This document shows positions 10,484-21,732 of a stretch of DNA of 64,000 bases, one piece after another (position 1 is the stretch's first letter; every line of letters begins with the position of its first letter). Under the pieces are notes generated by a model. That model made no database searches. It worked only from the letters and a program-made list of their open reading frames with translations, and was not told the DNA's origin. Origin of the DNA: Heliopora coerulea (Eukaryota; Cnidaria; Anthozoa; Scleralcyonacea; Helioporidae); NCBI GenBank assembly GCA_030142905.1, contig JASJOG010000462.1, forward strand, positions 1-64,000, given 5' to 3'. The position numbers and the translations under genes are program-made.

Positions 10484-10570
10484 TATATATATTTATATAT
10501 AATTTTTATATATATAATTCGTATATATATATTATATGTATATTTATATACATATTTATATATATATATT
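10484..10570. repeat. AT-rich TA-type repeat at the 5' edge of PLE-A copy 2
   Basis: Irregular TATATA repeats with short ATTCG-type interruptions. The same pattern, ending in TTTAATATTAATCTTA, precedes PLE-A at 37341 and 53835, so it belongs to the element end or its target. Confidence 0.8.
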
Positions 10571-10672
10571 TAATATTAATCTTACTAGGGAAGAAATTAA
10601 GGCGCTTCGGGATTAGAAGAATTATAGGGATGTTGTATATTAATCTGCGGATAAATGTTCGGCGGTGCCCAG

Positions 10673-12081
10673 GCCCAATTTACCAGCCATATTTCAGGAT
10701 TTTCAATCTCGGCAGAGTGCAAAACAAAATATACATGCTCAGTAGAAACTGGAGGGGTGTTTCAACACAAAAATTACACAAAAAGTGTCAGTGATAACCA
10801 AAAAGTAAATTTTTACATTTAGATTGACGCTTTTGACAGAATAAGTACATTTTTTATGATACATTGACAACAGTGTGTTTGAATTCAGCGTCATTGTGAA
10901 TACACCAGTCAGAATCAAGCCATCAGTTTTGAACATTTTACACTATAAAACTAATAAAAGACTCAAATAATTAATTAAATATTATTTCAAAATTATTTAC
11001 AAAAATATATCTACAATTCGGTTAACTATGATGCAAAAGAAAGCAAGGATCTTTACAAAATGCCAAGTCACATTGCGCGCACTTGTAACTGGTCTCCGGC
11101 CATCGTCCCTTCGGAGTTCGTCTTTCAACCTTCTTACAATACACGCACTGCTTCTTCCTTCTATCAATTTCCACGGTGAAGTGTTTGTTTGCATTCTCTG
11201 AAGCGACGGTTATACAAGCAGCTGCTTGTAAAGTCCGCTTAACAGCAGAAGGACTGCAAAATCCACCGATCAAATCTTTCGCCAATTCAACCCGGAAATC
11301 CAGTGATGATCTCGGGTTTCGTCTTCGAAGTTCCTTTTCCAAAATATACGCATTACCAATGGCAAGATCCAACAAAAAGTAAAATATATACTTGTACCAC
11401 TTGTGCGAAGTACTTGCAAGTGAATAATATGAACGAAATTGATCAGAAACATCAACACCGCCCATATTATTGTTGTAGGTTACAATTACTTGAGGTTTAT
11501 TTACAACTTCTGGCTCAGGGGTGTTCCTTTGCCGACGCTGAACGGGAACACCAGATTCCTTCGGACAGGCGTTGGTTGAAAGAGCAGACGGATTTTCTGG
11601 GGGCTGGAAAGTAGGTCCCGTGGGAGAAACAAACGCTTCAACTCTGACGTTGCTCAAAGATGAACTCCAAGGTTGAGACGTGTCTGATCTTTCACCATCA
11701 CTTTCGTCGCTTTCTTCATCATCTGACGCAGAAGTAAGGTCTTCAAAATCTATATCAGAGATATCTCCTGGATTTTCAAATCCAAAGAAGTCTTCTTCTT
11801 CATCAGATTCACCAAAAACATGGTGTAACTGTTGTTGTTCGATGACTTCCCATGCGGCCATGGCGGACATGGGGCGTGAAATTATTCACGCGAAGGAAAA
11901 CCCTCTCTGGAGCTTTGAAAATATACGTAATTATGCGCACAAGCTGAAAAGTGATTGGTTAATACTCTTATAATTATTCAAAACAGAAAAGAAGACAAAA
12001 AAACTAAAACAGGGAGGAGTAGGTGAAGCGAAAGTTATGATATTTTTGCGGCCGGTTTCGGGCGGAGTGGTAAATAAAGGG
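10673..12081 (-). mobile_element. Internally deleted piggyBac element
   Basis: About 1.4 kb. The right end, read inward, starts TTAA then CCCTTTATTTACCACTCC; the left end reads CCCAATTTACCAGCC. These fit piggyBac-type termini beginning CCC next to a TTAA target. TTAA is present at 12082-12085 but not recognisable at the left, where the flank has decayed. It lies in PLE-A: the matching PLE-A sequence at 37.5 kb is continuous across the site. Confidence 0.75.
11022..11870 (-). pseudogene. piggyBac transposase, internal deletion (282 aa)
   Basis: The N-terminal ~110 residues are acidic and Ser-rich, typical of piggyBac transposases. They are joined directly to the C-terminal part with YNNNMGGVDVSDQ, the motif holding a conserved late Asp, the WYKYIFYFLLDLAIGNAY helix, and a Cys-rich domain (CVYCKK...CAQCDLAFCKDPC) that binds terminal repeats. 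The segment carrying the first two catalytic aspartates is missing, so the open frame survives without catalytic function. The family is usually about 550-600 aa. It might still bind piggyBac ends. Confidence 0.85.
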
Positions 12082-13890
12082 TTAAAGGAATATAGGGAAG
12101 AGGTTTATGCTCAATTAGGGAAGTCAGAGGTTTATAAGGAGGTGGATAATAACCCAGTTAAGGATCTAAACGAGAAAGTTATTACCAAATTAAAGGATTT
12201 AAAAGATAAGGGGATGATTTGTGATGAGAATCGGGCATACTTAAAGCCAGAGAAGGAAGATAAAATTGGTAGATTTTATCTTCTTCCTAAAATCCATAAG
12301 AGATTACATAAAGTAACCGGCAGACCAGTGGTGTTGAATAGTGGAACAGCCACGGAAAAGATTTTGGAATTGCTGGATTTTTACTTACAACCAGTGGTTA
12401 AAACGCTACCCTGCTATGTTATTAAAGATACTACCATTTTTTTATGTCGTCTGAAGGAAGTGGGTGATATTCCAGGAGGTGCTATTATTTGTAGTATGGA
12501 TGTAGTGGGTCTGTATCCACACATCCCTCATGATGAGGGCTTGGAAAGTATGAGGTCGGTTTTAAATGAATATAATAGGAGTATAGGTATTGATTGGGAA
12601 TTGGCAGTGGAGGATTTGATAGATTTGGCAGAATTGATTTTAAGAAATAATTAATTTGATATTTGAGGATAAAACGTACCATCAGATATTGGGTACGGCT
12701 ATAGGTACTAAGTTTGCACCTTCCTTCGCTAATATTTTTATGTCGAATTTGGAAGAGAGAATGATTAGTGAATATGACCTGGATCCTTTAGTTTGGTGGC
12801 GTTTTTTGGACGATGTTTTTCTCATTTGGCTTCACGGGTAGGAGAGCTTACTCGAGTTTTTGAATTTTGTTAATGATTATCATCATTGTATTAAGTATTC
12901 TTGGGAATGGTCAACCAAGAGGCTTTCGTACTTGGATGTAATGATTTTGGTGGAAAATGGAAAGATTTTGACTGATATGTATTCTACGCCAACGGATACA
13001 CATCAGTATTTGCATTATGGGTCGTGTCACCCGACGCATTGTTAAGAAGGGAATTCCCTATGGTCAAGCTCTCAGGATGAAACGTATATGTAGTCGGAAA
13101 GAAACTTATAATAGGAGAATAGAGATGGTCAAAGGGAATTTTGAAAAAAGGGGATTTAGTAAAGGTTTTGTGGATTCCCAATTTAACAAGGCCAAAAGGA
13201 TCTCTAGAGATAGTCTACTGTGTGAAGAAGAGAGAAAAGGAAAAAAGAGGAATATGACTCCATTAGTTATGACTTTCCATCCAGCGTTATCGGGGGTAGG
13301 AAAAGTTGTTGATTCTCTTTGGCCGATCTTACAGGCGTCGGATGGGACGGCTAAAATCTTTAGTGAAAAACCTAAGATAGTGTTGCGGAGGCGAAAAAAT
13401 TTCAGAGATAGTTTGGTGAGGGCAAGGCTTAGAATGGGAGATATAGAGGATAAAGAAATGAGGAAATGTGGTAAATCACGGTGCCAGATTTGCAACTTTG
13501 TAGAGGAGGGAAGTAGTTTTGAGGATGATCGTGGGCATATGTATTATATAAATTTTGAGCTTTGATTGCTATTCGGCAGGGGTGATTTACTTATTAAATT
13601 GTAAGAGATGTTCAAAAATATACGTGGGTAGTACAGTTACATCCTTTCGAAAGAGGTTTAATAACCATAAAAGTAGCTTGAAACGGTTTGGAAAAGGTCA
13701 GAGAGGGTTTGCTGGTGAGCATTTGTATGCTTATTTTTTTGAAGAAGGACATAAGGGTATTGAAGATATTCAAGTGAAGATAATAGACCGTACGGATGTT
13801 ACTTACCCTACGTATAGAGAAGGGTTTTGGACTTATAAATTAGATACCTTTGTGCCGAAAGGTTTGAACCAGAGGGACTTCCCATTTTAA
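12082..13890 (+). pseudogene. PLE-A reverse transcriptase / GIY-YIG polyprotein, broken
   Basis: After the piggyBac end the PLE-A frame resumes. Motifs in order are FYLLPKIHKR (RT), SMDVVGLYPHIPHDEG, GTAIGTKFAPSFANIFMSNL, WWRFLDDVFLIW (catalytic Asp pair) and LSYLDVMI. Then come a linker and the GIY-YIG domain near 13555-13890 (GVIYLLNCKRCSKIYVGST, later a conserved Arg and Glu region), ending with TAA at 13890. Breaks include a stop near 12653, a frameshift near 12843, one near 13040 and one near 13560. It is dead but nearly complete, and is the reference for reading the truncated copies at 37.4 and 53.9 kb. Confidence 0.9.
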
Positions 13891-13944
13891 TTGTAAAGAT
13901 TTTTTTTTTGTATAAATGGGGGATACTTACTTTGTACTCTGTAT

Positions 13945-13978
13945 CCTTGATAAAGGGGCAGCGCCCCGAAACGTTAGA
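13945..13978 (+). ncRNA. Hammerhead-like motif, PLE-A copy 2
   Basis: Identical in layout to 1148-1182: CTTGATAAA, a 5-bp GGGGC/GCCCC hairpin, then GAAACGTT. It lies 55 bp after the end of the GIY-YIG frame. Conservation between copies supports a functional element end at the time of insertion. The core is non-consensus in the first box. Confidence 0.4.
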
Positions 13979-14044
13979 GAGGAAAATAAAGATTTTAATC
14001 TGTTAGGTTTTTTAAATGTTTTTGAAAGCTGGGAGTGGGAGGTG

Positions 14045-14219
14045 TGTAACGTTTGCATTAAACAGACTGCTTCCGGACAGTATGTAAGTGTAACAGGATA
14101 TGCGTAAGGGGCAGAGTGAGCCTGAGCTTGAGTGATTAAGGTTGTGATTGTAAAGCTAGATACGAAAATATATTATCAGTAAAACCTCGTGTTATTCATC
14201 TTTATTTCGGCACGTTACA
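14045..14219 (-). mobile_element. Solo LTR with 4-bp target duplication
   Basis: 175 bp beginning TGTAACG and ending CGTTACA, flanked by GGTG (14041-14044 and 14220-14223). The empty site is visible upstream of gene 1, where GGAGGTGTTTGATT is continuous (about 1242-1255). An AATAAA on the minus strand (in CGAAATAAAGATG) suggests minus orientation. It is unrelated to the 149-bp LTRs at 41120 and 57617. Confidence 0.85.
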
Positions 14220-14223
14220 GGTG

Positions 14224-14596
14224 TTTGATTTTATTATATGTAGTTATATAAATAGTTTCATTGACACTAATCTGAACTCAAATTCTAACCATAATCTCAA
14301 CTGTAATGCTTGCTATAACCCCACCCTTAGGTTTAGATCAGTTTTAAATCAAAAGTTTAAGTTCTGATTTTAGACGAAATGGACACACAACCAAACTTGA
14401 CCTAGGTGTCTTGGTCACGTGCTTCGAAAAGTCCAATCAGATTTCACAACCTATATAATCTGTGACATAAGTGGTAAGGGATATCTGCAATCTCATTTCT
14501 GGGAGCTCGCGCTTGTAGGGAAACGAGAGTTGAGAAATCTATGGTTTAGAAGTGTCGTTATCGTGGTTTTTATTTAGCGCGTGTGGTAACATTGGA
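14224..14596 (+). promoter_or_regulatory. Promoter of RING-Kelch gene 2
   Basis: Closely matches the gene 1 promoter. CACGTG is at 14416-14421 and CCAATCAG at 14433-14440, about 180 bp before the ATG, followed by a TATATAAT-like stretch. The solo LTR and PLE-A tail lie immediately upstream, so the conserved block is confined to about 370 bp. Confidence 0.5.
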
Positions 14597-16234
14597 ATGG
14601 CCGGGGTAGTTGCTGAGGAAATGGCCTCCGTCGAAGAAGGATACGATGATAAGCGCTTTGAAAGTCCTGTTCCTCAGAATCTCCATTGCGCAATTTGTTT
14701 GAATGTGCTGAGGAAGCCTATGCAATGTGTTAGGAATGAACATTCCTTCTGTCAACCATGTATAAGGCGTCACTTACAAGGAACGCCGAGATGTCCAACT
14801 TGTATTGAGCCATTGACATTACAAACATTACGACCTTCAAGACTTGTTGCAGACTTGTTATCACAGTTGAGGATTCATTGTGATAATGCCGACAGAGGAT
14901 GTCCTGACATTGAAAAGCTGGAAATGCTTGAAGCCCATGTTGCACACTGTGGGTTTAGTCCAGTGCAATGTTCGAACGATGGTTGTGAGTTGATCGTGAA
15001 TAGAAAAGATCAACAAAGCCACGAGATGAATAATTGCAATTTTCGTAAAGGGAAGTGCGAAGTTTGTGGGGAAGAAGTCACTTATGGGAAACGACTATTG
15101 CATTGTTATGTGACTAGGTCGGATTTTAATGAAATGAAAGATGAAATGTCCGGCATGAAAGAAATAGTTACAAGTCTCAGCAGAGAGCTGACACGTCATA
15201 TGGCTGAGATGATAGAGAAGATGAGTGAGCAGATGGTTAGTATGAACAAACCGACGAATGATTTGAAACAAGAGATGAGCGAGGTGAAGAAAGAAGTACA
15301 TAGAATTAAAGAACAGTTAAAAGGTCGAGATTCTCTTGGTTTACATTTCGGTTGTTTAGTAGAGAACTGGAACGTGAAACACGATATTATTATTGCTGGA
15401 GGGATTGTTCGGAAGTCAGTTGAGATGTTCAGCTGGACAACAAGACAGTGGACTCACCTCCCATCATTGACGTCAGCACGTGACTGCTCATCGTCGTCTG
15501 TCCACGAAGGTCAAATGTTTGTTTGTGGTGGAGGGAGGAAGGACAGTATTGAGGTATTGAACTTGAAAGAAGAAGATGCGCAATGGAAAAACTTTGCTGC
15601 AAAATTACCACAGGAGACCTGGGGACATACCACAGTGGTTTATGAAAATAATTTATTTATTTTAGGAGGTAAAAGTATTGGTAAAATAGTTAATGATATC
15701 TATAAAGTAAGTTTGGTTCCTCCTTATTCTTCCCAGTTAGTTTGTCATATGGCAGAACCAAGAGCACGTCATGGCGCACACCGTTTTGGTGACAAGATTA
15801 TCATTGTTGGGGGAACAACAACAGGTGGTCGAAGTGATTGTCTTGACACAGTGTTATTATATGATATTACTAACAACTGTTGGCAAACTCTGGCTCCGTT
15901 GCCTTTTGCTGTCAGTTGCATGGCAACCGTTGCCTGGAAAGGAAACATAATTATATTAGGAGGAAGAAATAATAATAATGAAAAGTTAAATACTGTAATA
16001 GTTTATAATTTAGCCAACGGAGAAAGTGAAATGTTACCACCAATGAAGCACAAAAGGGATTCTTGTACAGCGGTGACCACAGGAAATGTCATTGTTGTCA
16101 TGGGAGGATGGAACGAGGATGAAAAAGAACTTAATTCTGTGGAATGTTTTGATTTTAATCTTAATTTGTGGGGGGAACTACCCCCTATGAGTGAAAAGAG
16201 ACATGCTGCCACTGCTATAGTGAAATCTGTTTAG
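14597..16234 (+). CDS. RING-TRAF zinc finger-Kelch protein, gene 2 (type B, intact)
   Basis: 545 aa from the ATG that aligns with gene 1 (MAGVVAEEMASVEEG). An upstream in-frame ATG at 14552 adds 15 unconserved residues and is not preferred; the Met at 14621 is another candidate. The RING keeps all eight ligands (CAIC...C...H...CQPC...CPTC) and both TRAF fingers are complete. The coiled coil is a few residues shorter than in gene 1. Six blades follow. Variable-loop residues are IVRK, SARDC, GGRKD, QETW, KSIGK and ARARH. The two chimeric genes share this set almost exactly, so they derive from a gene-2-like copy. The C-terminus ...AIVKSV defines type B. It is the only fully intact B copy here. 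Confidence 0.9.
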   Translation: MAGVVAEEMASVEEGYDDKRFESPVPQNLHCAICLNVLRKPMQCVRNEHSFCQPCIRRHLQGTPRCPTCIEPLTLQTLRPSRLVADLLSQLRIHCDNADRGCPDIEKLEMLEAHVAHCGFSPVQCSNDGCELIVNRKDQQSHEMNNCNFRKGKCEVCGEEVTYGKRLLHCYVTRSDFNEMKDEMSGMKEIVTSLSRELTRHMAEMIEKMSEQMVSMNKPTNDLKQEMSEVKKEVHRIKEQLKGRDSLGLHFGCLVENWNVKHDIIIAGGIVRKSVEMFSWTTRQWTHLPSLTSARDCSSSSVHEGQMFVCGGGRKDSIEVLNLKEEDAQWKNFAAKLPQETWGHTTVVYENNLFILGGKSIGKIVNDIYKVSLVPPYSSQLVCHMAEPRARHGAHRFGDKIIIVGGTTTGGRSDCLDTVLLYDITNNCWQTLAPLPFAVSCMATVAWKGNIIILGGRNNNNEKLNTVIVYNLANGESEMLPPMKHKRDSCTAVTTGNVIVVMGGWNEDEKELNSVECFDFNLNLWGELPPMSEKRHAATAIVKSV

Positions 16235-17110
16235 AAAAGTTGTGGAAATACTGTTGAAGTAAAGTTTTTCTGAAACTTGTGGAAGAATATATTTTTTACT
16301 CCATGTGAGCACTATATTTATTAAAGCTAAATATGTTTCGTGCAATTTGTTTATAAGGCACAAATATGTTATATGATTAATTAAATTTGACATGAACAAT
16401 AAATACAAAACGTTTATTCTCAAAACAGTGAAGAAGTGCCACGTCGACTTACTCAGTTTGCTGTTCTACGTTGTTACCACCTTGTAGAAATCAAACAACC
16501 ACCAACATTGTTATTTAAGTCTTCCATTACATTAATTTCTCACCAATACGGCCGTATGCATGTTGTCCAGACCGTTTTGGACAAACTTGGTAAATAAAAT
16601 GTCAAAAACGCACGCTCCCATTGGCGGAGAGTCATGTTCACATAGCTCGATCACAGAATGCAGAAGTGGCTTGATAGTGAAAGGTGGGATCGGCGACTAA
16701 TCAGCGACCTGTCTGCGACTCTCCAGAAACTCTGCTTCATACTGTTTAGCGAAAATTATCACTTCTCAAATATACCCTATTAAGATTTGCGAAACCGAAG
16801 AGGTTATTCAACTCGGTCAGAATGATACTACGTTGGGTGACAGTTTTATTTTTACTGATCTTAACGCAACTTCTTATCCTTAACTTTAATTGGAACTATA
16901 AGAGTAGCAGGGCAAATATCAAGGAAAGAAGATTTTAGTCATTTTGTGTGCAGTGGAGTGAAGGGACTTTAGCAAATAAAGGAAAAAAAACTCTCTAACG
17001 GAGCAGATTAAAGACCTCCCATAAAAAGGGCAGGGGTCGTGACCTACCAAACCCCGCTTTAGTTGCTCCGCTGATAACGAATTTTGATGAAATGACCTCC
17101 CTCCAGTCGA
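16235..17110 (+). repeat. Type-B 3' spacer, copy 1
   Basis: Non-coding spacer that follows type-B copies. Related spacers lie at 18475-19240, 22453-23110, 40250-41114 and 56747-57611. Shared landmarks are TTATATGATTAATTAAATTTG, GCCACGTCGACTTACTCAG and GCTCGATCACAGAAT. No gene is seen. AATAAA at 16399-16404 may be a poly(A) signal. Confidence 0.7.
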
Positions 17111-17360
17111 CATGCATGTCTTGGTCACGTGCTTCTAAATGTCGAATCAGATTTCATAATCTGTTGAATCCGTAACTAAAGAATTTCTGGATTCAATTTC
17201 CCATTTCAGGGTGTTCGCGTACACAGGGGAAATGAAAGTTGCGAGTTCTTGGTTTAGATTTTTTGAAAATGTTGTTGTTGTAATTTGTAATAAGGCTTGT
17301 ATTCGGTCTTATCACTTAATGAATTAACATGGCATGTTCGGAGGTACTTAAAAGACCTGG
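17111..17360 (+). promoter_or_regulatory. Promoter of gene 3
   Basis: CACGTG at 17126-17131 within CTTGGTCACGTGCTTC. The CCAAT box has decayed to CGAATCAG. The sequence around 17090-17120 (CCTCCCTCCAGTCGACATGC) is also the uninterrupted counterpart of the gypsy LTR insertion sites upstream of genes 7 and 9. Confidence 0.45.
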
Positions 17361-18474
17361 ATGATTGCAGAAGAAATGGCTTCCGTCGAAGAAGGATATG
17401 ACAATGAACGCTTTGAAAGTCCTGTTCCTCAGAATCTCCGTTGCGCAATTTGTTTGAATGTGCTGAGGAAGCCCATGCAATGTGTTAGGAATGAACATTC
17501 CTTCTGTCAACCATGCATAACGCGTCACTTAAAAGAAACACGAAGATGTTCAACTTGTATTGAACCACTGACATTAAAAACACTGAGACCTTCAAGACTT
17601 GTTGCAGACTGGTTATCACAGTTGAGGATTCATTGTGATAATGCCGACAGAGGATGTCCTGACGTTGAAAAGCTGGAATTGCTTGAAGCCCATGTTGCAC
17701 AGCGCGGGTTTAGTCCAGTGCAATGTTCAAACGATGGTTGTGAGTTGATCGTGAATAGGAAAGATCAACGAAACCACGAGATAAATAATTGTAATTTTCG
17801 TAAGGAGAAATGTGAAGTTTGTGGGGAAGAACTTTACTGCCAAATTACCACGGAGGACCTGGGGACATACCACTGTGGTTCATGAAAATAATTTATTTAT
17901 TTTTGGAGGTTACAATGGTGGTGAGATGGTCAATGATATCTATAAAGTAAGTTTGGTTCCTCCTTATTCTTCCCAGTTAGTTTGTCCTGTGGTAGAACCA
18001 AGAGCATACCATGGTGCACAATGTTTTGGTGACAAGGTTGTCATTGTTGGAGGAACAACAACAGGTCGCCCAATTGGTTCTCTTGACACAGTGTTATTAT
18101 ATGATATTACTCACAACTGTTGTCAACCTCTGCCTCCATTGCCTTTTGCTGTCAGTTACATGGCAACTGTTGCCTGGAAAGGAAACATTATCATTATTGG
18201 AGGATGTGACAAGAACAATAAAACATTAAACACTGTTGTAGTTTATAATATAATAAATGGAAAGAGCACAATGTTACCAGCAATGAAACATGAGAGAGCA
18301 GGCTGTAGTGCAGTCACCACAGGAAATGTTATTGTGGTCATGGGAAGTTGGAACGAGGATGAAACAGCACTTAATTCTGTGGAATGTTTTGATTTTGATC
18401 TTAATTTATGGGTAAAACTACCCTCTATGAGTGAAAAAAGAAATGGTGCCACTGCTGTAGTGAAATCTGTTTAG
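17361..18474 (+). pseudogene. RING-Kelch gene 3, deletion pseudogene (type B)
   Basis: The RING and TRAF fingers are present (to CEVCGEE), although a second-finger Cys is changed (VAQRGF for VAQCGF). An internal deletion near 17826-17832 then joins this directly to the third Kelch blade (NFTAKLPRRTWGHTT), removing about 175 codons: the coiled coil and the first two blades. The join shifts the frame, so the N-terminal frame ends at 17885 while blades 3-6 are open in another frame to 18474. GAAGAA occurs at both deletion ends and may have mediated it. If translated, it would yield a RING/TRAF protein without a propeller. Confidence 0.85.
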
Positions 18475-19240
18475 AACAGTGGTGGAATTATTGTTAAAGT
18501 AAAGTTCGTCTGAAACTTGTGGAAGACTGGTTTTTTTACTCCATGTCAGCTCTATATTTATTAAAGCTAAATATGTTTCGTGCAATTTGTTTATAAGGCA
18601 CAAGTATGTTATATGATTAATTAAATTTGATATGAACAATACATACAAAACATTTATTTTGAAAACAGTAGGGGAGTGCAACGTCGGCTTACTCGGTTTG
18701 CTGTTCTACGTTGTTACCACCTTGTAGACTTCAAACAACCATTAGCAGTGTCATGGAAGTCTTCCATTACATTAATTTCTCAATACTGCAGAATACATGC
18801 AGTCCTGACAGTCTTGGTCAAACTCGGTCACAGACAGGTTGTTAATTGTTGAAACTATGCAAATAACATGACCAAAAAGCACGCTCCTCTTGGATGAAAG
18901 TTGTTTCTATAGCTCGATCACAGAATACGGAAGTGGCTCGATAGTAAAATAGTTTTCGTATACCGGAAAAGCGTAGTCGCCCCGATCAGCAACTGATCGG
19001 CGACGTGTCTGTGACTCTGAATCTCTGTTTCATACGGTTTAGTGAAAATTATCAATTCTCAAAAATATCGTAGTAAGACTTACGAAGCCGAAGAGATTAT
19101 TTAGCTTGGTTGGAGTGACACTACATTAGGTGACAGACAATTTTATTGATACTGATTTTAACGAAACCACTTACCCTTACTATAACAAAAGTTGCGATTA
19201 AGATTTTTGATGAAGTTTCCTCCCCTTCATTGGACAGTGA
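18475..19240 (+). repeat. Type-B 3' spacer, copy 2
   Basis: Homologous to 16235-17110, with the same landmarks and no coding content. It ends at the degraded promoter of gene 4. Confidence 0.65.
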
Positions 19241-19487
19241 TGTTTAAGTCACGTCCTTCAAAATGCCGAATCAGATTTCATAATTTATTAAATCTGTAAC
19301 ACAGTATAGAATTTCTCCATTCTCTATTTCTCATTTCTTGGTGTTAGCGTTCACAAAGGAAACGAAAGTGGGAATTTCTGGTTTAGATTTTAGAAATATT
19401 ATTATCCTGGTCTATATTAAGGCTTGTATTAAGTCTTATCACTTAATGGATTAACGTGGCGTGTTTGGAGATATTTGAAAGACCTGG
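19241..19487 (+). promoter_or_regulatory. Degraded promoter of gene 4
   Basis: The E-box has mutated from CACGTG to CACGTC (19250-19255). The remaining block (CGAATCAGATTTCATAAT and the ATTTCT...TGGTTTAGATTTTAG region) is still alignable with the other copies. Loss of the E-box accompanies loss of the coding frame downstream. Confidence 0.4.
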
Positions 19488-21046
19488 ATGATTGTAGAGG
19501 GAATGGCTTCTGCCGAAGAAGGATACAACGATGAACGCTTTGAAGGTCCTGTTCCTCAGAATCTCCATTGTGCAATTTGTTTGAATGTGCTGAGGAAGCC
19601 CATGCAATGTGTAAGGAACGAACATTCCTTCCGTCAACCATGTATAACGCGTTACGTACGAGAAACGCCGAGATGTCCAACTTGTATTGAACCATTGACA
19701 TTACAAACACTGCGACCTTCAAGACTTGTTGCAGACTTGTTATCACAGTTGAGGATTCATTGTGATAATGCCGACAGAGGATGTCCTAACATTGAAAAGC
19801 TGGAATTGCTTGAAGCCCATGTTGCACACTGTGGGTTTAGTCCAGTGCAATCTTCAAACGATGGTTGTGAGTTGATGGTGAATAGAAAAGATCAACGAAA
19901 CCACGAGATAAATAACTGTAACTTTCGTAAGGGGAAATGTGAAGTTTGTGGGGAAGAAGTCACTTATGGGAAACGACTATTGCATTGTTATGTGACTAGG
20001 ACGGATTTTAATAAAATGAAAGATGAAATGTCCGGCATCAAAGAAATAGTTGGAGAACTGACTGGTGATATGGCTGAGATGAGAGACTAGATGGGTGACG
20101 TAAAGAAAAATGTACAAAGTATTGCAGAGCAGTTAAAAGGTCGATATTCTCTTCTTGGTTTGCCGGACGGTTGTTTAGTGGAGAAGTGGAACGTGAAAAA
20201 GGATATTTTTATTGCTGGAGGGTGTCATAAGAAGTCAGTCGAAATTTTCAGCTGGACAACAAGACAGTGGACTCACCTCCCACCAATGACGTCAGTACGT
20301 CGCTGGTCGTCGTCGTTTGTCCACGAAGATCAAATGTTTGTTTGTTGTGGAGTGAGGAGGACAGTATTGAGGTATTGAACTTGAAGGAACAAGGTGCACA
20401 ATGGGAGAAATTTACTGCCAAGTTACCACAGGGGAACTGCGGACGTACCACTGTGGCTTATGAAAATAATTTATTTATTTTTGGAGGTAAAAGTGGTGGT
20501 GAGATGGTCAATGATATCTATAAAGTAAGTTTGGTTCCTCCTTATTCTTCCCAGTTTGTTTGTCATCTGCCAGAACCAAAAGCATGCCATGGTGCACAAT
20601 GTTTTGGTGGCAAGGTTGTTATTGTTGGAGGAACAACAACAGGTTCTTCAAGTCGTTCTCTTGACACAGTGTTATTATATGATATTACTAACAACTGTTG
20701 TCAAACTCTGGCTCCATTGCCTTTTGCTGTCAGTGACATGGCAACTGTTGCCTGGAAAGACAACATTATTATTATTGGAGGAGAGAACAAGAACTATAAA
20801 ATATCAAACACTGTTGTAGTTTATAATATAACAAATGGTAAGATGTTACCAGCAATGAAACGTGAGAGAGTAAGCTATACTGCAGTGATCACAGGAAATG
20901 TTATTGTGGTCATGGGAGGATGGATCAAGGAGGAAAAAGAACTTAATTCTGTGGCATGTTTTGATTTTGATCTTAATTTGTGGGTAGAACTGGTACCTAT
21001 GAATGAAAAGAGAGATGGTGCTACTGCTGTTGTGAAATATGTTTAG
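19488..21046 (+). pseudogene. RING-Kelch gene 4, nonsense and frameshift pseudogene (type B-like)
   Basis: Full length in layout, but broken. The RING ligand Cys in FCQPC is Arg (FRQPC), and the TRAF finger Cys in VQCSNDGC is Ser. A TAG at 20088-20090 replaces the Lys codon of MRDKMG, and a frameshift near 20350 (blade 2) moves the rest to another frame, which ends at 21046. Part of the coiled coil is also deleted. The 3' flank switches to type-A sequence after about 21180, so the locus is a recombinant of the two types. Confidence 0.85.
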
Positions 21047-21689
21047 TACAGCTGTGGAATTATTACTGAGGTAAAATTTGTCTGAGGTTTGTGGAGGAAG
21101 ATGTTTTTTACTTCATGTGAGCATTGTACTCATTAAAGCTAAATATATTTAGTGCAGTGTGTTTTTATGGTCTAGATATGTTATATGATTTATTAAATTT
21201 TGTATGAAGAATAGTTTTAATTTGTTGAATTTTCATTATACAAAGTATTTTTTATTACTCTCCTCAGAACTATCATAACTTGAATAGATTAATTTTAGGA
21301 TTCATTTAATTTAGCTTTTTTTAAGAAAATGAAGTAATTGTAGAAAATCTCAATTTCTAAATGGTATTAGCACCACTCAAGCATATCACAGGGGAATAAA
21401 GATACAAAATATTTTAAACCTGTTGTTTTTTCATGTCTTAAAGAGAAGTCAAACCACCTGTATAGTGAAATGTGTTTAGTTCTGATGTGGGATTATTTCT
21501 GTATTGAAATTGTGGCAAAATGTGTTTTTAATTCACAGTGGACGGCAAGGGTACTTTTTAGAATTTTATTTTGCCTAATGTCATATAATTTAATTAAGTT
21601 CCTCAATGGTCCAGTTGTTCATCTAACCTGTAGATATACCGTAATGAGTTAAAGTATTTTAAAACCAATGAGTAACCCTTCCCAACATG
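21047..21689 (+). other. Hybrid 3' flank of gene 4
   Basis: No gene. The first ~130 bp resemble the type-B spacer; the rest, from about 21180 (TATATGATTTATTAAATTTTG), matches the type-A flank at 4330-4840. The switch marks a recombination or conversion breakpoint. Confidence 0.55.
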
Positions 21690-21732
21690 TTCTGACCTGA
21701 AGAAGAACACAAAGTCCAAAATATCATCAGAA
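21690..21732 (+). ncRNA. Hammerhead-like motif, decayed
   Basis: TTCTGAC, CTGAAGA (21697-21703), a degenerate stem II, CAAAA for GAAA, and ATCAGAA (21726-21732) pairing with TTCTGAC at 6 of 7 positions. Same placement relative to the minisatellite as at 4840. Confidence 0.3.

Larger units (their letters stand above)
10571..14044 (+). mobile_element. Penelope-like element PLE-A, copy 2 (split by piggyBac)
   Basis: The longest PLE-A copy here. Its 5' end (10571-10672, GCGCTTCGGGATT) matches the copies at 37.4 and 53.9 kb. A piggyBac element (10673-12081) is inserted, after which RT and GIY-YIG coding continue to 13890. A hammerhead-like motif and about 70 bp of tail follow. The 3' junction with the Kelch promoter is the same as in copy 1. 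Frameshifts and stops make it inactive. Confidence 0.85.

Noticed and set aside
10405..10794. 129-aa open frame, rich in Ile and Tyr
   Set aside because: Translation of the TA-rich block and PLE-A/piggyBac ends; low complexity, no domain.
13916..14107. 63-aa frame after the PLE-A endonuclease
   Set aside because: It runs across the hammerhead-like motif into the solo LTR, so it is chance.
14552..14596. Upstream start extending gene 2 by 15 residues
   Set aside because: The extension is absent from gene 1 and the others; the ATG at 14597 or 14621 fits conservation and Kozak context better.
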